Shown: positions 11,186-23,570, counted from the stretch's first letter. The stretch is DNA of 64,000 nucleotides from Rana temporaria (GCF_905171775.1 NC_053496.1:183671759-183735758), one strand, 5' to 3'. A program made the numbers and translations. The notes: generated from the letters alone by a model not told the origin.

Positions 11186-13155
11186 AGTCGGACTGAACTA
11201 GTAGATGACAGATGTTGTAGTTAACTGGAGACATAGCAGACTGTAGTGGTAGGAGACTAAACTGGTAGATGATTGGACTGATGTGACTGGAGTGGTCGAA
11301 GACTGGACTAGTAGATGACCGGACTGGTAGAAGACTGGAGTGGTAGAATTAATGGAGTGGTATATGACAGGAGTGGTAGAAGACCGGACTGGTAAATGGA
11401 GTGGTAGAGGACTGGAGTGATAGATGACTGGAATGGTAGATGACCGGACTGGTAGAAGACTGGAGTGGTAGAATTAATGGAGTGGTATATGACAGGAGTG
11501 GTAGAAGACCGGACTGGTAAATGAAGTGGTAGAGGACTGGAGTGATAGATGACTGGAATGGTAGATGACTGGAGTGGTAGAAGACTGGAGTGGAAGATGA
11601 CTTGAATGGTAGAAGACTAGAGTGGTAGAGGACTGGAGTGGTAGATGACTGGAATGGTAGAAGACTGGACTGGTAAATGAATGGGGTGGTGGATGACTGG
11701 AATTGTAGAAGACTGCACTGGTAAATGAATGGAGTGGTAGAGGACTGGAGTGGCAGATGACTGGAGTGGTAGAGGACTGGAGTGGCAGATGACTGGAGTG
11801 GTAGATGACTGGAGTGGCAGATGACTGGAATGGTAGAAGACTGCACTGGTAGATGACTGGAGTGGTAGAGGACTGGAGTGGTAGAGGACTGGAGTGGTAG
11901 AGGACTGGAGTGATAGAGGACTGGAGTGGTAGATGACTGGAGTGGTAAAAGACTGGAGTGGTAGAAGACTGGAGTGGTAGAAGACTGTAGTGGTAGAGGA
12001 CTGGAGTGGTAGAAGACTGTAGTGGTAGAGGACTGGAGTGATAGAGGACTAGAGTGGTAGAGGACTGGAATGGTAGAGGACTGGAATGGTAGAGGACTGG
12101 AATGGTAGAAGACTGGAATGGTAGAAGACTGGAGTGGTAGAAGACTGGAGTGGTAGAATTAATGGAGTGGTATATGACAGGAGTGGTAGAAGACCGGACT
12201 GGTAAATGAAGTGGTAGAGGACTGGAGTGATAGATGACTGGAATGGTAGATGACTGGAGTGGTAGAAGACTGGAGTGGAAGATGACTTGAATGGTAGAAG
12301 ACTAGAGTGGTAGAGGACTGGAGTGGTAGATGACTGGAATGGTAGAAGACTGGACTGGTAAATGAATGGGGTGGTGGATGACTGGAATTGTAGAAGACTG
12401 CACTGGTAAATGAATGGAGTGGTAGAGGACTGGAGTGGCAGATGACTGGAGTGGTAGAGGACTGGAGTGGCAGATGACTGGAGTGGTAGATGACTGGAGT
12501 GGCAGATGACTGGAATGGTAGAAGACTGCACTGGTAGATGACTGGAGTGGTAGAGGACTGGAGTGGTAGAGGACTGGAGTGGTAGAGGACTGGAGTGGTA
12601 GAGGACTGGAGTGATAGAGGACTGGAGTGGTAGATGACTGGAGTGGTAAAAGACTGGAGTGGTAGAAGACTGGAGTGGTAGAAGACTGTAGTGGTAGAGG
12701 ACTGGAGTGGTAGAAGACTGTAGTGGTAGAGGACTGGAGTGATAGAGGACTAGAGTGGTAGAGGACTGGAATGGTAGAGGACTGGAATGGTAGAGGACTG
12801 GAATGGTAGAAGACTGGAATGGTAGAAGACTGGAATGGTAGAAGACTGGAGTGGTAGAAGACTGGAGTGGTAGAGGACTGGAGTGGTAGAGGACTGGAGT
12901 GGTAGAGGACTGGAATGGTAGAAGACTGCACTGGTAGATGACTGGAGTGATAGATGACTGGAGTGGTAGAAGACTGGAGTGGTAGAAGACTGGAGTGGTA
13001 GAGGACTGCACTGGTAGATGAATGGAGTGGTAGAGGACTCGAGTGGTAAGAGAACTCCAGTGATAGATGACCTGAGTGGTAGAGTTCTGGACTGGTAAAG
13101 AAATGGAGTGGTAGAGGACCAGAGTGATGGAAGACTGGAGTGGTAGAGGACTCAA
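11186..13155. repeat. 16-bp minisatellite with ~685-bp higher-order duplication
   Basis: Copies of GGAGTGGTAGAGGACT and variants fill almost 2 kb. A marker segment GAATTAATGGAGTGGTATAT occurs at 11346, 11471 and 12156; the 685-bp spacing between the last two carries a long near-identical block. Because 16 is not a multiple of 3, the minus strand shows a 381-codon open frame of 16-residue periodicity (LYHSS, LPLQSSTTPV). It is treated as a repeat artefact. Confidence 0.93.
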
Positions 13156-13390
13156 CACCCCCTCATCTTTGATATTCCACCTTACGTAAAACATACATGG
13201 AAAGAGATCCTTATTTCTTATATTTTTAAAATAAAATATTTATAAAACAAATTTGACATTTACAAGGACCATGTACCGCTCCAACGTACGCTATGAATAT
13301 ACAATATATAAGAGAGAGTGAAGGGGCGGAGACCAGCCCACGGCGAGGAGAAGTTCCCATCCGTAGGCCTGAGAAGAGTTCCTCGGCTCG

Positions 13391-16300
13391 TCATGAGTGT
13401 TTTTTCTTGATCTCCAGCATGATTTGTTTCAGCTCGTCGATGTTTTTATCTATAGCGTCCAGTCTCTTTACCAGCTGGGAGTATTTTTGGTGGCAGTGAC
13501 AATGACACGTACAAGGTGGCTCCTTGTGATGGTTTTGGCCTTCGGCTTGGGAATCGGAATCTGGAATTAGAAATTTGTTTTCTTCTCTCTGTAAAACAAA
13601 AAAAAAACATATATATACATTTATTTGACGTATTTTACGATTGACGGCCAATGATTTTAGCGAAAAGTCGTCTACCAACTGGTCCCTTTGTGGCTCTGCT
13701 GTGATAAGAGGACCTCTGCTGTGATTGGAGGACCTTTGACATGATAGAAGGACCTCTGATGTGATAAGAGGGCCTTTGATGTCATAGGAGGACCTCTGAT
13801 GTGATAAGAGGGCCTCTAAAGTGATAGGAGGACCTCTGATGTTAAAGGGGGGCCTCTGTTGTGTTAGGAGGACCTCTGACATGAAGGAGGGTACTCTGCC
13901 TGCTGTGAGGGGGGGGCCTCTGATGTGATAGGAGGATCATTGATGTGATGGGAGGACCTCTTATGTGAAGGGGGGACCTCTGATGTGATAGGAGAAACTC
14001 TGATGTGATAGAAGGGACTCTGATGTGTAAGAGGACCTCTGACATGAAGGGGGGTACTCTGCTTTGAAGGAGGACCTCTAATGTGATAGGAGGATCTCCT
14101 ATATGAAGGAGGACCTCTGCTGTGAAGGTGGACCTCTGATGTGATGGGGGGACCTCTGATGGGATAGGAAGACCTCTGATGTGATTGGTGGACCTCTGAT
14201 GTGATAGGAAGACCTCTGATGTGATAGGAAGACCTCTGATGTGATGGGTGGACCTCTGATGTGATAAGAGGGCCTTTGATGTCATAGGAGGACCTCTAAT
14301 GTGAAGGGGGCCTCTGATGTGATAGGAGGACCTCTGACATGAAGGAGGGTACTCTGCCTGCTGTGAGGGGGGGGGGGCTCTGATATGATAGGAGGATCAT
14401 TGATGTGATGGGAGGACCTCTTATGTGAAGGGGGGGACCTCTGATGTGATAGGAGAAACTCTGATGTGATAGAACGGACTCTGATGTGTAAGAGGACCTC
14501 TGACATGAAGGGGGGTACTCTGCTTTGAAGGAGGACCTCTGATGTGATAGAAGGATCTCTGATATGAAGGAGGACCTCTGCTGTGAAGGTGCACCTCTGA
14601 TGTGATGGGGGGACCTCTGATGGGATAGGAAGACCTCTGATGCGATTGGTGGACCTCTGATGTGATAGGAAGACCTCTGATGTAATAGGAAGACCTCTGA
14701 TGTGATGGGTGGACCTCTGATGTGATGGGTGGACCTCTGATGGGATAGGAAGACCTCTGATGTGATTGGTGGACCTCTGATGTGATAGGAAAACCTCTGA
14801 TGTGATAGGAAGACCTCTGATGTGATTGGTGGACCTCTGATGTGATAGGAAGACCTCTGATGTGATAGGAAGACCTCTGATGTGATGGGTGGACCTCTGA
14901 TGTGATGGGTGGACCTCTGATGTGATTGGAGGACCTTTGATGTGAAGGGGAACCTCTGCTGTGATAGGAGGAAATCTGATGTGAATGGAGGACCTCCGAC
15001 ATGAAGGGGGGTACTCTGCTGTGAAGGGGGACCTCTGATGTGATGGAAGAACCTCGGATGTCATGGGAGGACCTCTGATGTGATAGGAGGACCTCTAACG
15101 TGAAGGGGGATCTCTGATGTGATGGAAGGACCTCTGATGGGATTGGAGGACCTCTGATGTAATGGGGGGGGGGGATTCTAATGTGATAGGGGATCTCTGA
15201 TGTGAAGGGGGGACCTCTGATGTGATAGGAGAACCTCTGATGTGATAGGTGGGCCTCTGATGTGATAAGAGGACCTTTTGTTATGGAGAGGTACCTCTGC
15301 TGTGATAGGTCTAAATCTGGTTTGATAGGAGGACCTCTGACATGAAGGGGGGGGGGTACTCTGCTGTGAAGGGGGACCTCTGATGTGATGGAAGAACCTT
15401 GGAAGTCATGGGAGGACCTCTGGTGTGAAGGGGGGCCTCTGATGTGAAAGGAGGACCTTTAGATGTGATGGGAGTTTTCTGATGTGATCGTAGGACTTCT
15501 GGTGTAATAGGGGACCTCTGATGTGATCTGGGGACCTCTGGTGTTATAGGAGAACCTCTGATGTGATAAGAGGACCTCTAATGTGAAGGGGGCCATTGGT
15601 GTGAAGAGGGGACCTCTGCTGTGATGGGAGGAACTCTGATGTGATAGGAGGACCTCTGACATGAAGGGGGGTACTCTGCTGTGAAGGGGGGACCTCTGAT
15701 GTGATTGAAGAACCTCAGATGTCATGGGAGGACCTCTGATGTGATTGGAGGACCTGTGACGTTTTAGGAGGACCTCTAACTTGAAGGGGGATCTCTGATT
15801 TGATAGGATGACTTCTGATATAAAGGAGGACGTCTGATGTGATTGGAGGACCCCTGCTGTGAAGGGGGGCCTCTGATGTGATAGGAGGACCTCTGACACG
15901 AAGGGGGGTACTCTGCTGTGAAGGGGGGACCTCTGATGTGATTGAAGAACCTCAGATGTCATGGGAGGACCTCTGATGTGATTGGAGGACCTGTGACGTG
16001 TTAGGAGGACCTCTAACTTGAAGGGGGATCTCTGATTTGATAGGATGACTTCTGATATAAAGGAGGACGTCTGATGTGATTGGAGGACCTCTGCTGTGAA
16101 GGGGGGCCTCTGATGTGATGGGAGTTTTCTGATGTGATTGTAGGACCTCTGGTGTAATAGGGGACCTCTGATGTGATCTGGGGACCTCTGGTGTTATCGG
16201 AGGACCTCTGATGTGAAGGGGGGACCTCTGCTGTGATGGGAGGAACTCCGATGTGATAGGAGGGCCTTGGATGTGATAGGAGAACCTCTGACATGAAGGG

Positions 16301-18050
16301 GGGGGGTACTCTGCTGTGAAGGGGACCTCTGATGTGATAGAAAGAGCTCTGATGTGATAGGAGGAGCTCTGATGTGATAGGAGGCCCTGTGATGTGATAG
16401 GAGGACCTCTGATGTGAAAGTGAACCTCTAGCGTGATAGAATGCCCTCCTCTGTGATCGGAGGACCTCTGGGGGCTTCTGATGTGACGTTATTTCATCAA
16501 GGTGGTTGTGTGCATCATTCCAGGCTTATTTTCCCATTGGTGAGTAACATTTCAGACTGGGGGGGGGGGGGTGGAGGTTTGGGGGGCGGTGGCTCAGGAT
16601 TTTTAATAGATGATTGAAGAACGCTGGTCCAGGTATAAATGGTGGCACAAACCCGCAAACTGAAGGAGCGGCATTATAGGCAGCTGCCCCTTTTCTCTTA
16701 TCCATTTTCAGGAATCATCCCCCGTGACATCTTACCTTTCCTCTTTCCTCTTCAGTTGGGGGTGGGGAGTTCTCTCTGGATTCTGGTTGGGGTGCATCAC
16801 TCTCCTCGGGGTTATCAAACTGAAGAAGGAACTCTTGCTCGGAGTCATTGCCCCCCTCGTATGCGTTCTCCAATTCAGCTACTGGGGGCAACGCAAAAAT
16901 GTTATAGATGTAGATCCTATTTTGCGCCCGCCGCAAGCTCCGCGGATTCGATGTTCGCGGGGATACCCAAGATCTTCTCATGGAGAGGAAGAACAGGGAA
17001 ATGCTGATGTAAAAAAGCATTTCCCCGTTCTTCCTAGTGACAGGACACTGATCACCGCTTCCTGTAATCGGAAGCGGTGATCAGTGTCGCACGTAGCCCA
17101 TCCCCCCAACAGTTAGAACACATCCCTAGGACACACTTAACCCCTTCAACGCCCCTTATCGGTTAGCCCCTTCTCTGCCAGTGTCATTTATACAGTAATC
17201 AGTGCATTTTTATAGCACTGATCGCAGTATAAATGAGAATGGTCCCAAAATGGCGTCAAAAGTGTCCGATGTGTCCGCCATAATATCGCAGCCACGATAA
17301 AAATTGCCGCCATTATTAGTAAACAAAAAAAATATATAATTAAAAATGACATAAAACTATCCCCTATTTTGTAGACGATATAACTTTTGCGCAAACCAAT
17401 CGATAAACGCGTATTGCGATTTTTTTTCCAAAGATATGTAGAAGAATATGTATCGGCCTAAACTAAGGAAAACTTTTTTTTATATATTTTTGGGGGATAT
17501 TTATTATAGCAAAGAGTAAAAAATTGCTTTTTTTTTAATTGTCGCTCTATTTTTGTTTATAGCGCAAAAAATAAAAGCCACCAAATACCACCAAAAGAAA
17601 GCTCTATTTGCGAGAAAAAAAGGACGTCAATTTTGTTTGGGAGCCACGTCGCACGACCGCGCAATTGTCAGTTAAAACGACGCAGTGCCGAATCGCAAAA
17701 AGTGCTCTGGTCTTTGTCCAGCCAAATGGCCCGGGGCAGAAGTGGTTAATGAAGCATATATAAATATAATGGAAAATCTATTTCTAAAGGTACTCACATC
17801 TTTGAAGCCTTCTTCGAATCCTTCTCATGGTGAGAGGCTCGCGGACTTTTAGGTCCGAATATCGCTTCTGGATTTCTCGCTTGGTCCGGCTCTTCCCACA
17901 GATTTTGAGCAGCCGGTTCGAGAGCTCGGTCATGATTTGGCTTTTTTTTTTGTAGACGTTAGGAGGAGCGACATCGTCATATCCTTGCTCGTCAAGATAT
18001 CGCACCATTTCAATGAGCTCTTCCAGGCTGAAGGCCTCTCTCCTCTGCAT
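13391..18050 (-). CDS. Myb/SANT-like DNA-binding protein, 3 exons, 198 aa
   Basis: The exons, in transcript order, are 18050-17798, 16881-16736 and 13588-13391. Donor GTGAGTAC, acceptor TTGCCCCCAG, donor GTAAGATG and acceptor TTGTTTTACAG are all consensus, with phases 1 and 0. The frame is open for 199 codons. Residues 5-75 (FSLEELIEMV .. KKKSQIM .. NRLLKICGKSRTKREIQKRY .. DLK) fit the Myb/SANT-like family found in NAIF1/TSNARE1-type proteins and in the Myb partner of Harbinger transposons. Residues 85-133 are acidic and Pro/Glu-rich. The C-terminal exon has a Cys/His cluster (CTCHCHCH) and a predicted coiled coil ending in LEIKKKHS. A nuclear DNA-binding role is inferred. The second intron is filled with a 20-bp minisatellite and the first with a dispersed repeat. 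The ATG at 18050 may be internal; see the finding on fusion with unit B. It could be a domesticated or residual Harbinger Myb gene. Confidence 0.68.
13690..16480. repeat. 20-bp minisatellite inside an intron of the Myb/SANT gene
   Basis: Roughly 135 copies of GACCTCTGATGTGATAGGAG with length variants. Superunits of several hundred bp recur (for example 13855-14280 against 14290-14760, and 15590-15830 against 15850-16080). The minus-strand open frames (ITSEV..SHQRS, 20-residue period) come from the repeat. The core GGACCTCTRATG is shared with the 29-bp array at 8692, which suggests a common origin. Confidence 0.93.
16905..17752 (-). mobile_element. Dispersed DNA-element copy in intron 1 of the Myb/SANT gene
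   Basis: In reverse orientation this matches the element at 52486-53467: AACCACTT-type end at 17743-17752, GACGCAGTGC, GCGCAATTGTCAGTTAAA, AGCGCAAAAAATAAAA, CAAACCAATCGATAAACGCG, and GACACTGATC hairpins near 17050. Only the 17752 end is clear. It fills most of the 854-bp intron, 45 bp from the donor. It is a very common repeat type in ranid-like genomes, from memory. Confidence 0.65.
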
Positions 18051-18363
18051 CCTATCTACAAAAACAATGAACGTTTCTACATCAGCTCTGGAGAGCTGCC
18101 GAAGTTAAATTTCCGAAGTTTCCAAATCGGCTCCGGGGAGCTACCAAAGTTAGGCCATTAGGCAAAACTGATGAGTCCTCCTGGATCGGAGTTCATCGCC
18201 TCACCTCCATCGTGACACATCAGCTATTAGGTGGAACAAATTTGGAGTTTCTTATTACATACATATTAGCGGTGAACACATTTTTCGTAAACTAAAATAG
18301 TTTCAGCTTCAATGATCCATTGACCATTCAAAGACCAAAACAGAAGTTACCTCGACTAGATAC

Positions 18364-19092
18364 ATTGGCCCGGATTCACAAAGCACTTGCGCCGACGTAT
18401 CTCGAGATACGCCGCGTAAGTGTAACTATGCGCCGTCGTATCTATGCGCCGGACTCTGAAACCGAGATACGCCTGAAAATAGGCTTCATCCGACCGACGT
18501 AAGTTTCCTACGCCGTCGTATCGTGGGCGCATATTTACGCTGGCCGCAAGGGGCGCTCCCATTGATTTACGATTGAATATGTAAATGAGGGAGATACGTC
18601 GATTCACGAACGTACTTGCGCCCGGCGCATAATATACGCGTTTTTTTTATTCCCCATATATGAGGCGCAAGTCATGCTAAGGTATGGACCAGGGAACACA
18701 GCCGTCGTATTTTACGTCGTTTACGTAGTACGTGAATAGGGCTAGGCGTAGGTTACGTTCACGTCATAGAGTGTTTCGACGTAACTTAGGCAGTTGTTTC
18801 GACGTGATTCTGAGCATGTGCACTGGGATGCGTCCATGGGACGGCGCATACGCTGTACGTTATTCATATCTTTATGACGCTCAGTTCATCATTTACATGG
18901 GGTCACGCCTCATTAGCATGGCTCACGCCCACTTCCACCTACGCTGGCTTACGTCGAGGAAACCCAGCGTAGATGTGGAGGCGAGTGCTTTGTGAATACT
19001 GTGCTTGCCTCTATGCGCTCCGTCGGCGTAGCGTATATTCGATACGCTACGCCGGCATAAATATGCGCCAATGTATGTGAATCCGGGCCATT
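18364..19092. mobile_element. 723-bp Harbinger-like non-autonomous element
   Basis: Ends GGCCCGGATTCAC (18367) and GTGAATCCGGGCC (19089) are exact inverted repeats flanked by ATT on both sides. The interior is rich in CGTA/TACG words (ACGTCG, GCGCATA), typical of the family also seen at 23041, 36223, 50231, 55077 and 63240. No transposase. It lies between the last exon of unit B and the first Myb/SANT exon. Confidence 0.85.
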
Positions 19093-19426
19093 GTAGCTTC
19101 ATTTCCAAGACTCATTTTGAAGGTAAATCAAACTGAATTTTCAATACGGGTATCAGTACAGAGAGGGGACAATTATCAACCTATTGTTGGCCGATAACAC
19201 TCAGCTCCCACCCTACTCTTAACCAATTCCAGTGTACAGTAACAGTCACTTCCATCAAGATTCCATCTGGATCAGGTAGATAGACCAGCTGGCACTCATC
19301 CCCCTCTTCAGTCAAAGCTCCTTTGGAACTTCCCCGAGAGAAGACATTGGCCGATACCACTCAGCTTCCGCCCAATCAGTGTGCAGTAGCCGAGCAGAGA
19401 TAAGAGAAGAATATATTATGGGTCAC

Positions 19427-20617
19427 CTGTGCTGATCTCTGTAGGAGTGTCCTCCTCTATGAATGTCCTCGTCATTCCAGCCTCCTCCGTATATTGCTGA
19501 TCATCCCTCACATACGTCTCTTCTACGTCACACTCAACTTTCATGTTCATCAGATCTTCACCCTAAACCAACAGAATGGCAGAAAATAACATCTGGAATG
19601 CATAGAAATGCGAAGGAGAAGGACTTAAAAAAAACAAGGGATCATCATCAGCATTCCAACTTTACAAAGAACGCAACAAGAAATGTAAGGCTGCAATCAG
19701 GGCGACTAAGCTAGAAAACGAAAGGCACATAGCAGAGGAGAATAACATAGAAGTATTTATGATGTGAGATCACATAAAAAATATCTTGTAGAGTCCACAC
19801 ATCATCTCCACATGTCAGAGTGTTCAATCACTTTATGTTTCCGACCCTCAACTCCACCTACCTGATGATGGTGAGGGATGGTGTGACCTTCCTGTGTGGA
19901 ATCCCGGGAATACAGAGGACGGGGACATCTCTCTGGTGGGTTCCTGATTCTAGGTAGCTCCAACATAATGTCCTCGTAGAGATCCCTCTGTCTTTCAGAA
20001 AGCTCCCTCATCACACCATACTCATCATACTCTTCTTTGATAACAATATTATAATTCCTGAGGTTGCCACTCTAAATATATAATAAAACATTCAATGCAA
20101 CAAACAAGCTTGTGTATAAATCATAACTATCAGTGATTGTTCCTCAACTACCTGATGATGGTGGGGGATGGTGTGACCTTCCTGTGTGGAATCCCGGGAA
20201 TACAGAGGACGGGGACATCTCTCTGGTGGGTTCCCATTACTGGATCCATCTGTAGGAAACACACACACTGACTGAATCCATTGTTTCTATGTGTTTATCA
20301 GATGATGGGGGATCTAGGTGGAGCCTCCGTACTGCTCTCTCCTTTACAATAAAGTCTCCTCTTACCCGGTGATGTGAGGGGCGGCTGATTGTCCATCATG
20401 ACGTCCTTGTAGAGATCCTTGTGTCCTTCTAAATACTCCCACTCCTCCATGGAGAAATAGACAGTGACATCCTGACACCTTATAGGAACCTGACACACAC
20501 AATGATACAGTCACCATCCAGACACATCCCTTGTCTGTTACTGGATAATGTCCCAGAATTCCCGGGAAACCGCTCACCTCTCCTGTCAGCAGCTCCATCA
20601 TCTTCTTGGTGACTTCC
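19427..20617 (-). pseudogene. Unit B: KRAB-like unit lacking start and zinc-finger exons
   Basis: Exons on the minus strand: partial 20617-20578 (VTKKMMELLTGE), KRAB 20489-20366 (identical in protein to unit A, ending NQPPLTSP), 20249-20152 (98 nt), 20071-19862 (210 nt, an extra linker exon with RDLYEDIMLE and PPERCPRPLYS) and 19562-19427 (136 nt). All splice sites are consensus, the phases match unit A, and there are no stops. Exon 3 is cut at about 20617 and loses its acceptor. No ZMEEDR-type start exon (MEEDR) is found upstream, and no C2H2 exon lies downstream. Instead a Myb/SANT gene follows on the same strand. It is either a broken paralogue or the 5' half of a chimeric gene. Confidence 0.75.
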
Positions 20618-22356
20618 AAAACCTTTTTCTTATTATAGTTTATAAATATAATATTGTGGAGCTATTTTAGAATCAATGCTGTTTATATCTGCTACTTGCC
20701 CTGTGTCATCACTTTCGGCCACTGTACTCCTGATACTGGAAAATCCTTTGTTTACTGATTGCCTAGATATCTTGGAGAATGGCTGGGGTGGGCACTCCTG
20801 GACAGTGTGCTCTGTTGTTCTGCTTTACTTGTATCCACTCTGATGAAGACCAATGCTGGATAAAGTCTTCTTCAAAAACAAACTTTTCCCGAAGTTTTTA
20901 TGTGCTGGTTTCCTCCCCTCCAGTGCTCTGAGTTTTTAAGACTGATGACCTCAACCCCACTACTCTGTCCCTGTACTGTGTAGAGATTAGAGGGAGGAAA
21001 TACAGAGCTCTGTGGGGGGACCAAGAGATCATCACTCTCCAGTCATGTTGGTTCCTGAAGAAGGCCTCATTTGGAATCAGAACTCCGTTGAGGGACATAA
21101 AAATTTACTTAAAGTCTTCTTCCGAAACGAACTCCTCCTGGAGTGTTGACGCCCTGATCTCCTTCTCCCTCAGTACTGTTTGGTTTTTAAGCCTGGTGAC
21201 CTCAACCCCACTACTCTGTCCCTGTACCGTGTCCTGTAGTGACAAGAAGATCAGCAAGAGGAGTCACAGAGCTCTGTGGAGGATCACGAGATCGGCACTC
21301 CCTGGTCGGTTTCTGAAGAAGACTTCAGTCGACATTACTCTGTCCCTGTACTCTGTTGAGATTAGCGGAAGGAACTACAGAGCTCTGTGGGGGGACCAAG
21401 AGATCATCACTCTCCTTCTCCCTCAGTACGCTTTTGTTTTTAAGCCCGGTGACCTCAACCCCACTACTGTGTCCCTGTGCTGTGTAGAGATTAGAGGGAG
21501 GAACTACAGAGCTCTGTGGGGGACCAAGAGATCATCACTCTCCTGTCATGTTGGTTCCTGAAGAAGGCTTCAAGTGGAATCAGAGCTCCTTTCAGGAACA
21601 TAAAAATGTACTTAAAGTCTTCCGAAACAAACTCCTCCTGGAGTGTTGATGTCCTGATTTCCTTCTCCCTCAGTAATCTGACCTCCACCCCACTACTCTG
21701 CCCCTGTACTGTGTAGAGATTAGAGGGAGGAACTACAGAGCTCTGTGGGGGGACCAAAACATTGTCACTCTCCAGTTGTGTTGGTTCCTGAAGAGGGCTT
21801 CAGCTGGAATCAGAGCTCCATCAAAATTTACTTAAAGTCTTCTTCAGAAACAAACTCCTCCTGGAGTGTTGATGTCCTGATCTCCTTCTTCCTCAGTATG
21901 CTTTGGTTTTTAAGCCTGGTGACCTCAACCCCACTACTCTGTCTTTGTACGGTGTCCTGTAGTGACAAGAAGATCAGCAAGAGGAGTCACAGAGCTCTGT
22001 GGAGGACTAGGAGATCGGCACTCCCCGGTCGTGTTGGTTTCTGAAGAAGACTAGTCGATATCGCAGCTCCGTTCTGAGGTAAAAATTAACCTTTACAGGG
22101 TAAACTTTTATTTGGGATTGACGTCTGGTCAAATTTTTCTTGTATGCTAGTATTTTCAGCTCCATAAGGGAAAAATAAAAGTCTGATAAAAAAGTGAGAG
22201 CTATATAAACATTTTTTTATTTTTTTTAGGTAAATCATATATTTATTTGTCTGTGTGTACATCAGACTGAAAAGAGGGGCATTTAAAGGGGAAAGAGAAA
22301 TTTGGTTGCCAAGAATGGTCACTGACCAGAGCTATAATAAAATAAAATCGTATTAC
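20618..22356. repeat. Rearranged copies of a promoter-proximal module
   Basis: A segment of roughly 230-280 bp (TGACCTCAACCCCACTACTC, GTGTAGAGATTAGAGGGAGG, ACAGAGCTCTGTGG, ATCATCACTCTCC, TCCTGGAGTGTTGA) is repeated about four times with deletions between 20890 and 22070. Shorter copies occur at 35560-35730, 54890-55075 and 55770-55800. The copy next to the promoter ends with TCCGTTCTGAGGTAAAAATT (22068-22087), the counterpart of 35725 and 50145. This is the intron 1 region of unit B; I see no gene in it. Confidence 0.75.
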
Positions 22357-22560
22357 CTCCTCTACTGCCAGTTCCTGCAATGTCTTCTCTCTACATCTTC
22401 CTATCTCACCTCTAAACCGGAACTTCCTAGCTATATCTTTACATACGTCCTGTCTGTACCTGACATCACTTCCTGTCTTCCATAGAGACTTCCTGTCTGG
22501 CTAGAAGTCAGATGATCACCTTGGGGAGCTCAGAGGATCTGCAGCCACAAGAAACCTCTC
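22357..22560 (-). promoter_or_regulatory. Unit B promoter and exon 1
   Basis: Reverse-strand match to the promoter of unit A. The composite ACAGGAAGTGATGTCA maps to 22476-22461, a second ACAGGAAGT lies at 22496-22488, and the exon 1 donor GTAATACG follows 22357. The core sites are intact although exon 2 and the ZF exon of unit B are missing, so the unit may still be transcribed. Confidence 0.65.
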
Positions 22561-22613
22561 GTAGTGTAAACATGGCCTTGTATGTACTGTATATCCTTAT
22601 AGATGGGGTCATC

Positions 22614-22783
22614 TAGGGTTGTCCACCTCATCCCTTAAAACCGAACACATATGTATTACACAGGTTCTGTGGCTGATTAAGGTGGTAATTAAATTCACTT
22701 GGTGCCTTATCTGCATTTAATTAGCCTCAGAACCTGTGTAATTCAAAGGTGTTCGGGTTTAAAGGGATGAGGTGGCAACCCTA
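22614..22783. mobile_element. 166-bp MITE with TA target duplication
   Basis: Ends AGGGTTGTCCACCTCATCCC and GGGATGAGGTGGCAACCCT, flanked by TA. The same family is nested at 36265-36434. A TA duplication suggests the Tc1/mariner superfamily. The interior has a second palindrome around ACAGGTTCTGTGGC..AGCCTCAGAACCTGTG. Confidence 0.85.
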
Positions 22784-23038
22784 GGGTCATCTTCACTCCC
22801 ACCAAGAGAGAGTTAAATATATTTTTGCTAATCAGCTTGTAATTTGCCACGTAGAGATGCCTAGGCAAAAGTTGCTTGAAAAAAGAACTCCCTATCTTGA
22901 TAAAAACCTTCCTATGTTGCTTTACAAGACCCATGGCACCCCTGAATCCACCCCTAGTAACCAATCAGTGATTATCCATCTCCCTCTGTTTATAAGCCAA
23001 GTTCCTGGCTTTACACCTTTTGTAGGTTAGAGTTAGGG

Positions 23039-23225
23039 GGCCGGATTCAGATAGGTTAGCGGATCTTTAGATCCGCGTAACCTATCTGATTTACCTTAAG
23101 CCGCCGCAAGTTTTTGAGTCAAATTCAAATTCGGCGGTTAGGGGGGGGTGTAATATTTAAATCAGGCACGTCCCCGCGCCGAACGAACTGCGCAGTCCGC
23201 AAAATTTCCCAGCGTGCATTTAACA
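23039..23225. mobile_element. Left part of a Harbinger-like MITE
   Basis: GGGGGCCGGATTCAGATAGG, then GCGGATCTTTAGATCCGC, matches the left end of the element at 50231. The right end is not found. The copy is interrupted after GCGTGCATTTAAC by the hAT-like element at 23234. Confidence 0.65.
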
Positions 23226-23570
23226 GGAACTTACAGGGCCGATCCGCCCTATAGGCTCACTATGCAAGCCGCTTAGGGCCCAGCAAAGCTGCGGAGGGCC
23301 CCCCAAATTACTAGAGGCACCGCCTGGTAAGAGCCCCTCACCCCACTTCTCAACTCGCTGGCTCCATGGGAGAAGAGGTAAGAAGTCAGCACCCCTCGCT
23401 TCTCACTTTAATGTAAGATGTCATTTCCGACAGCAAAACACCCCCTCCCCCTGCTTCTCAACCTTAATGTGACATGTCACTGATGGCCCACCCCCCCCCC
23501 CCCCAACTTTAATGTGACATGTCATTTTGCTTAGGGCCCCAGGGAGGTCAAGATCGGCACTGGGAACGCA
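23226..23570. mobile_element. hAT-like MITE with 8-bp target duplication
   Basis: The element spans 23234-23562. It starts CAGGGCCGATCC, ends GATCGGCACTG, and is flanked by GGAACTTA (23226-23233) and GGAACGCA (23563-23570), a 6/8 match. CA..TG ends plus an 8-bp duplication fit hAT. The interior holds two GGGCCC/TAATGTGACATGTCA repeats. Confidence 0.65.

Noticed and set aside
12049..13194. 381-codon minus-strand ORF with 16-residue repeats
   Set aside because: It follows from a 16-bp minisatellite lacking stops in that strand. No start context, splice sites or homologue.
14282..15064. 260-codon SHQRS-repeat ORF
   Set aside because: Product of the 20-bp array lying in the Myb/SANT intron.
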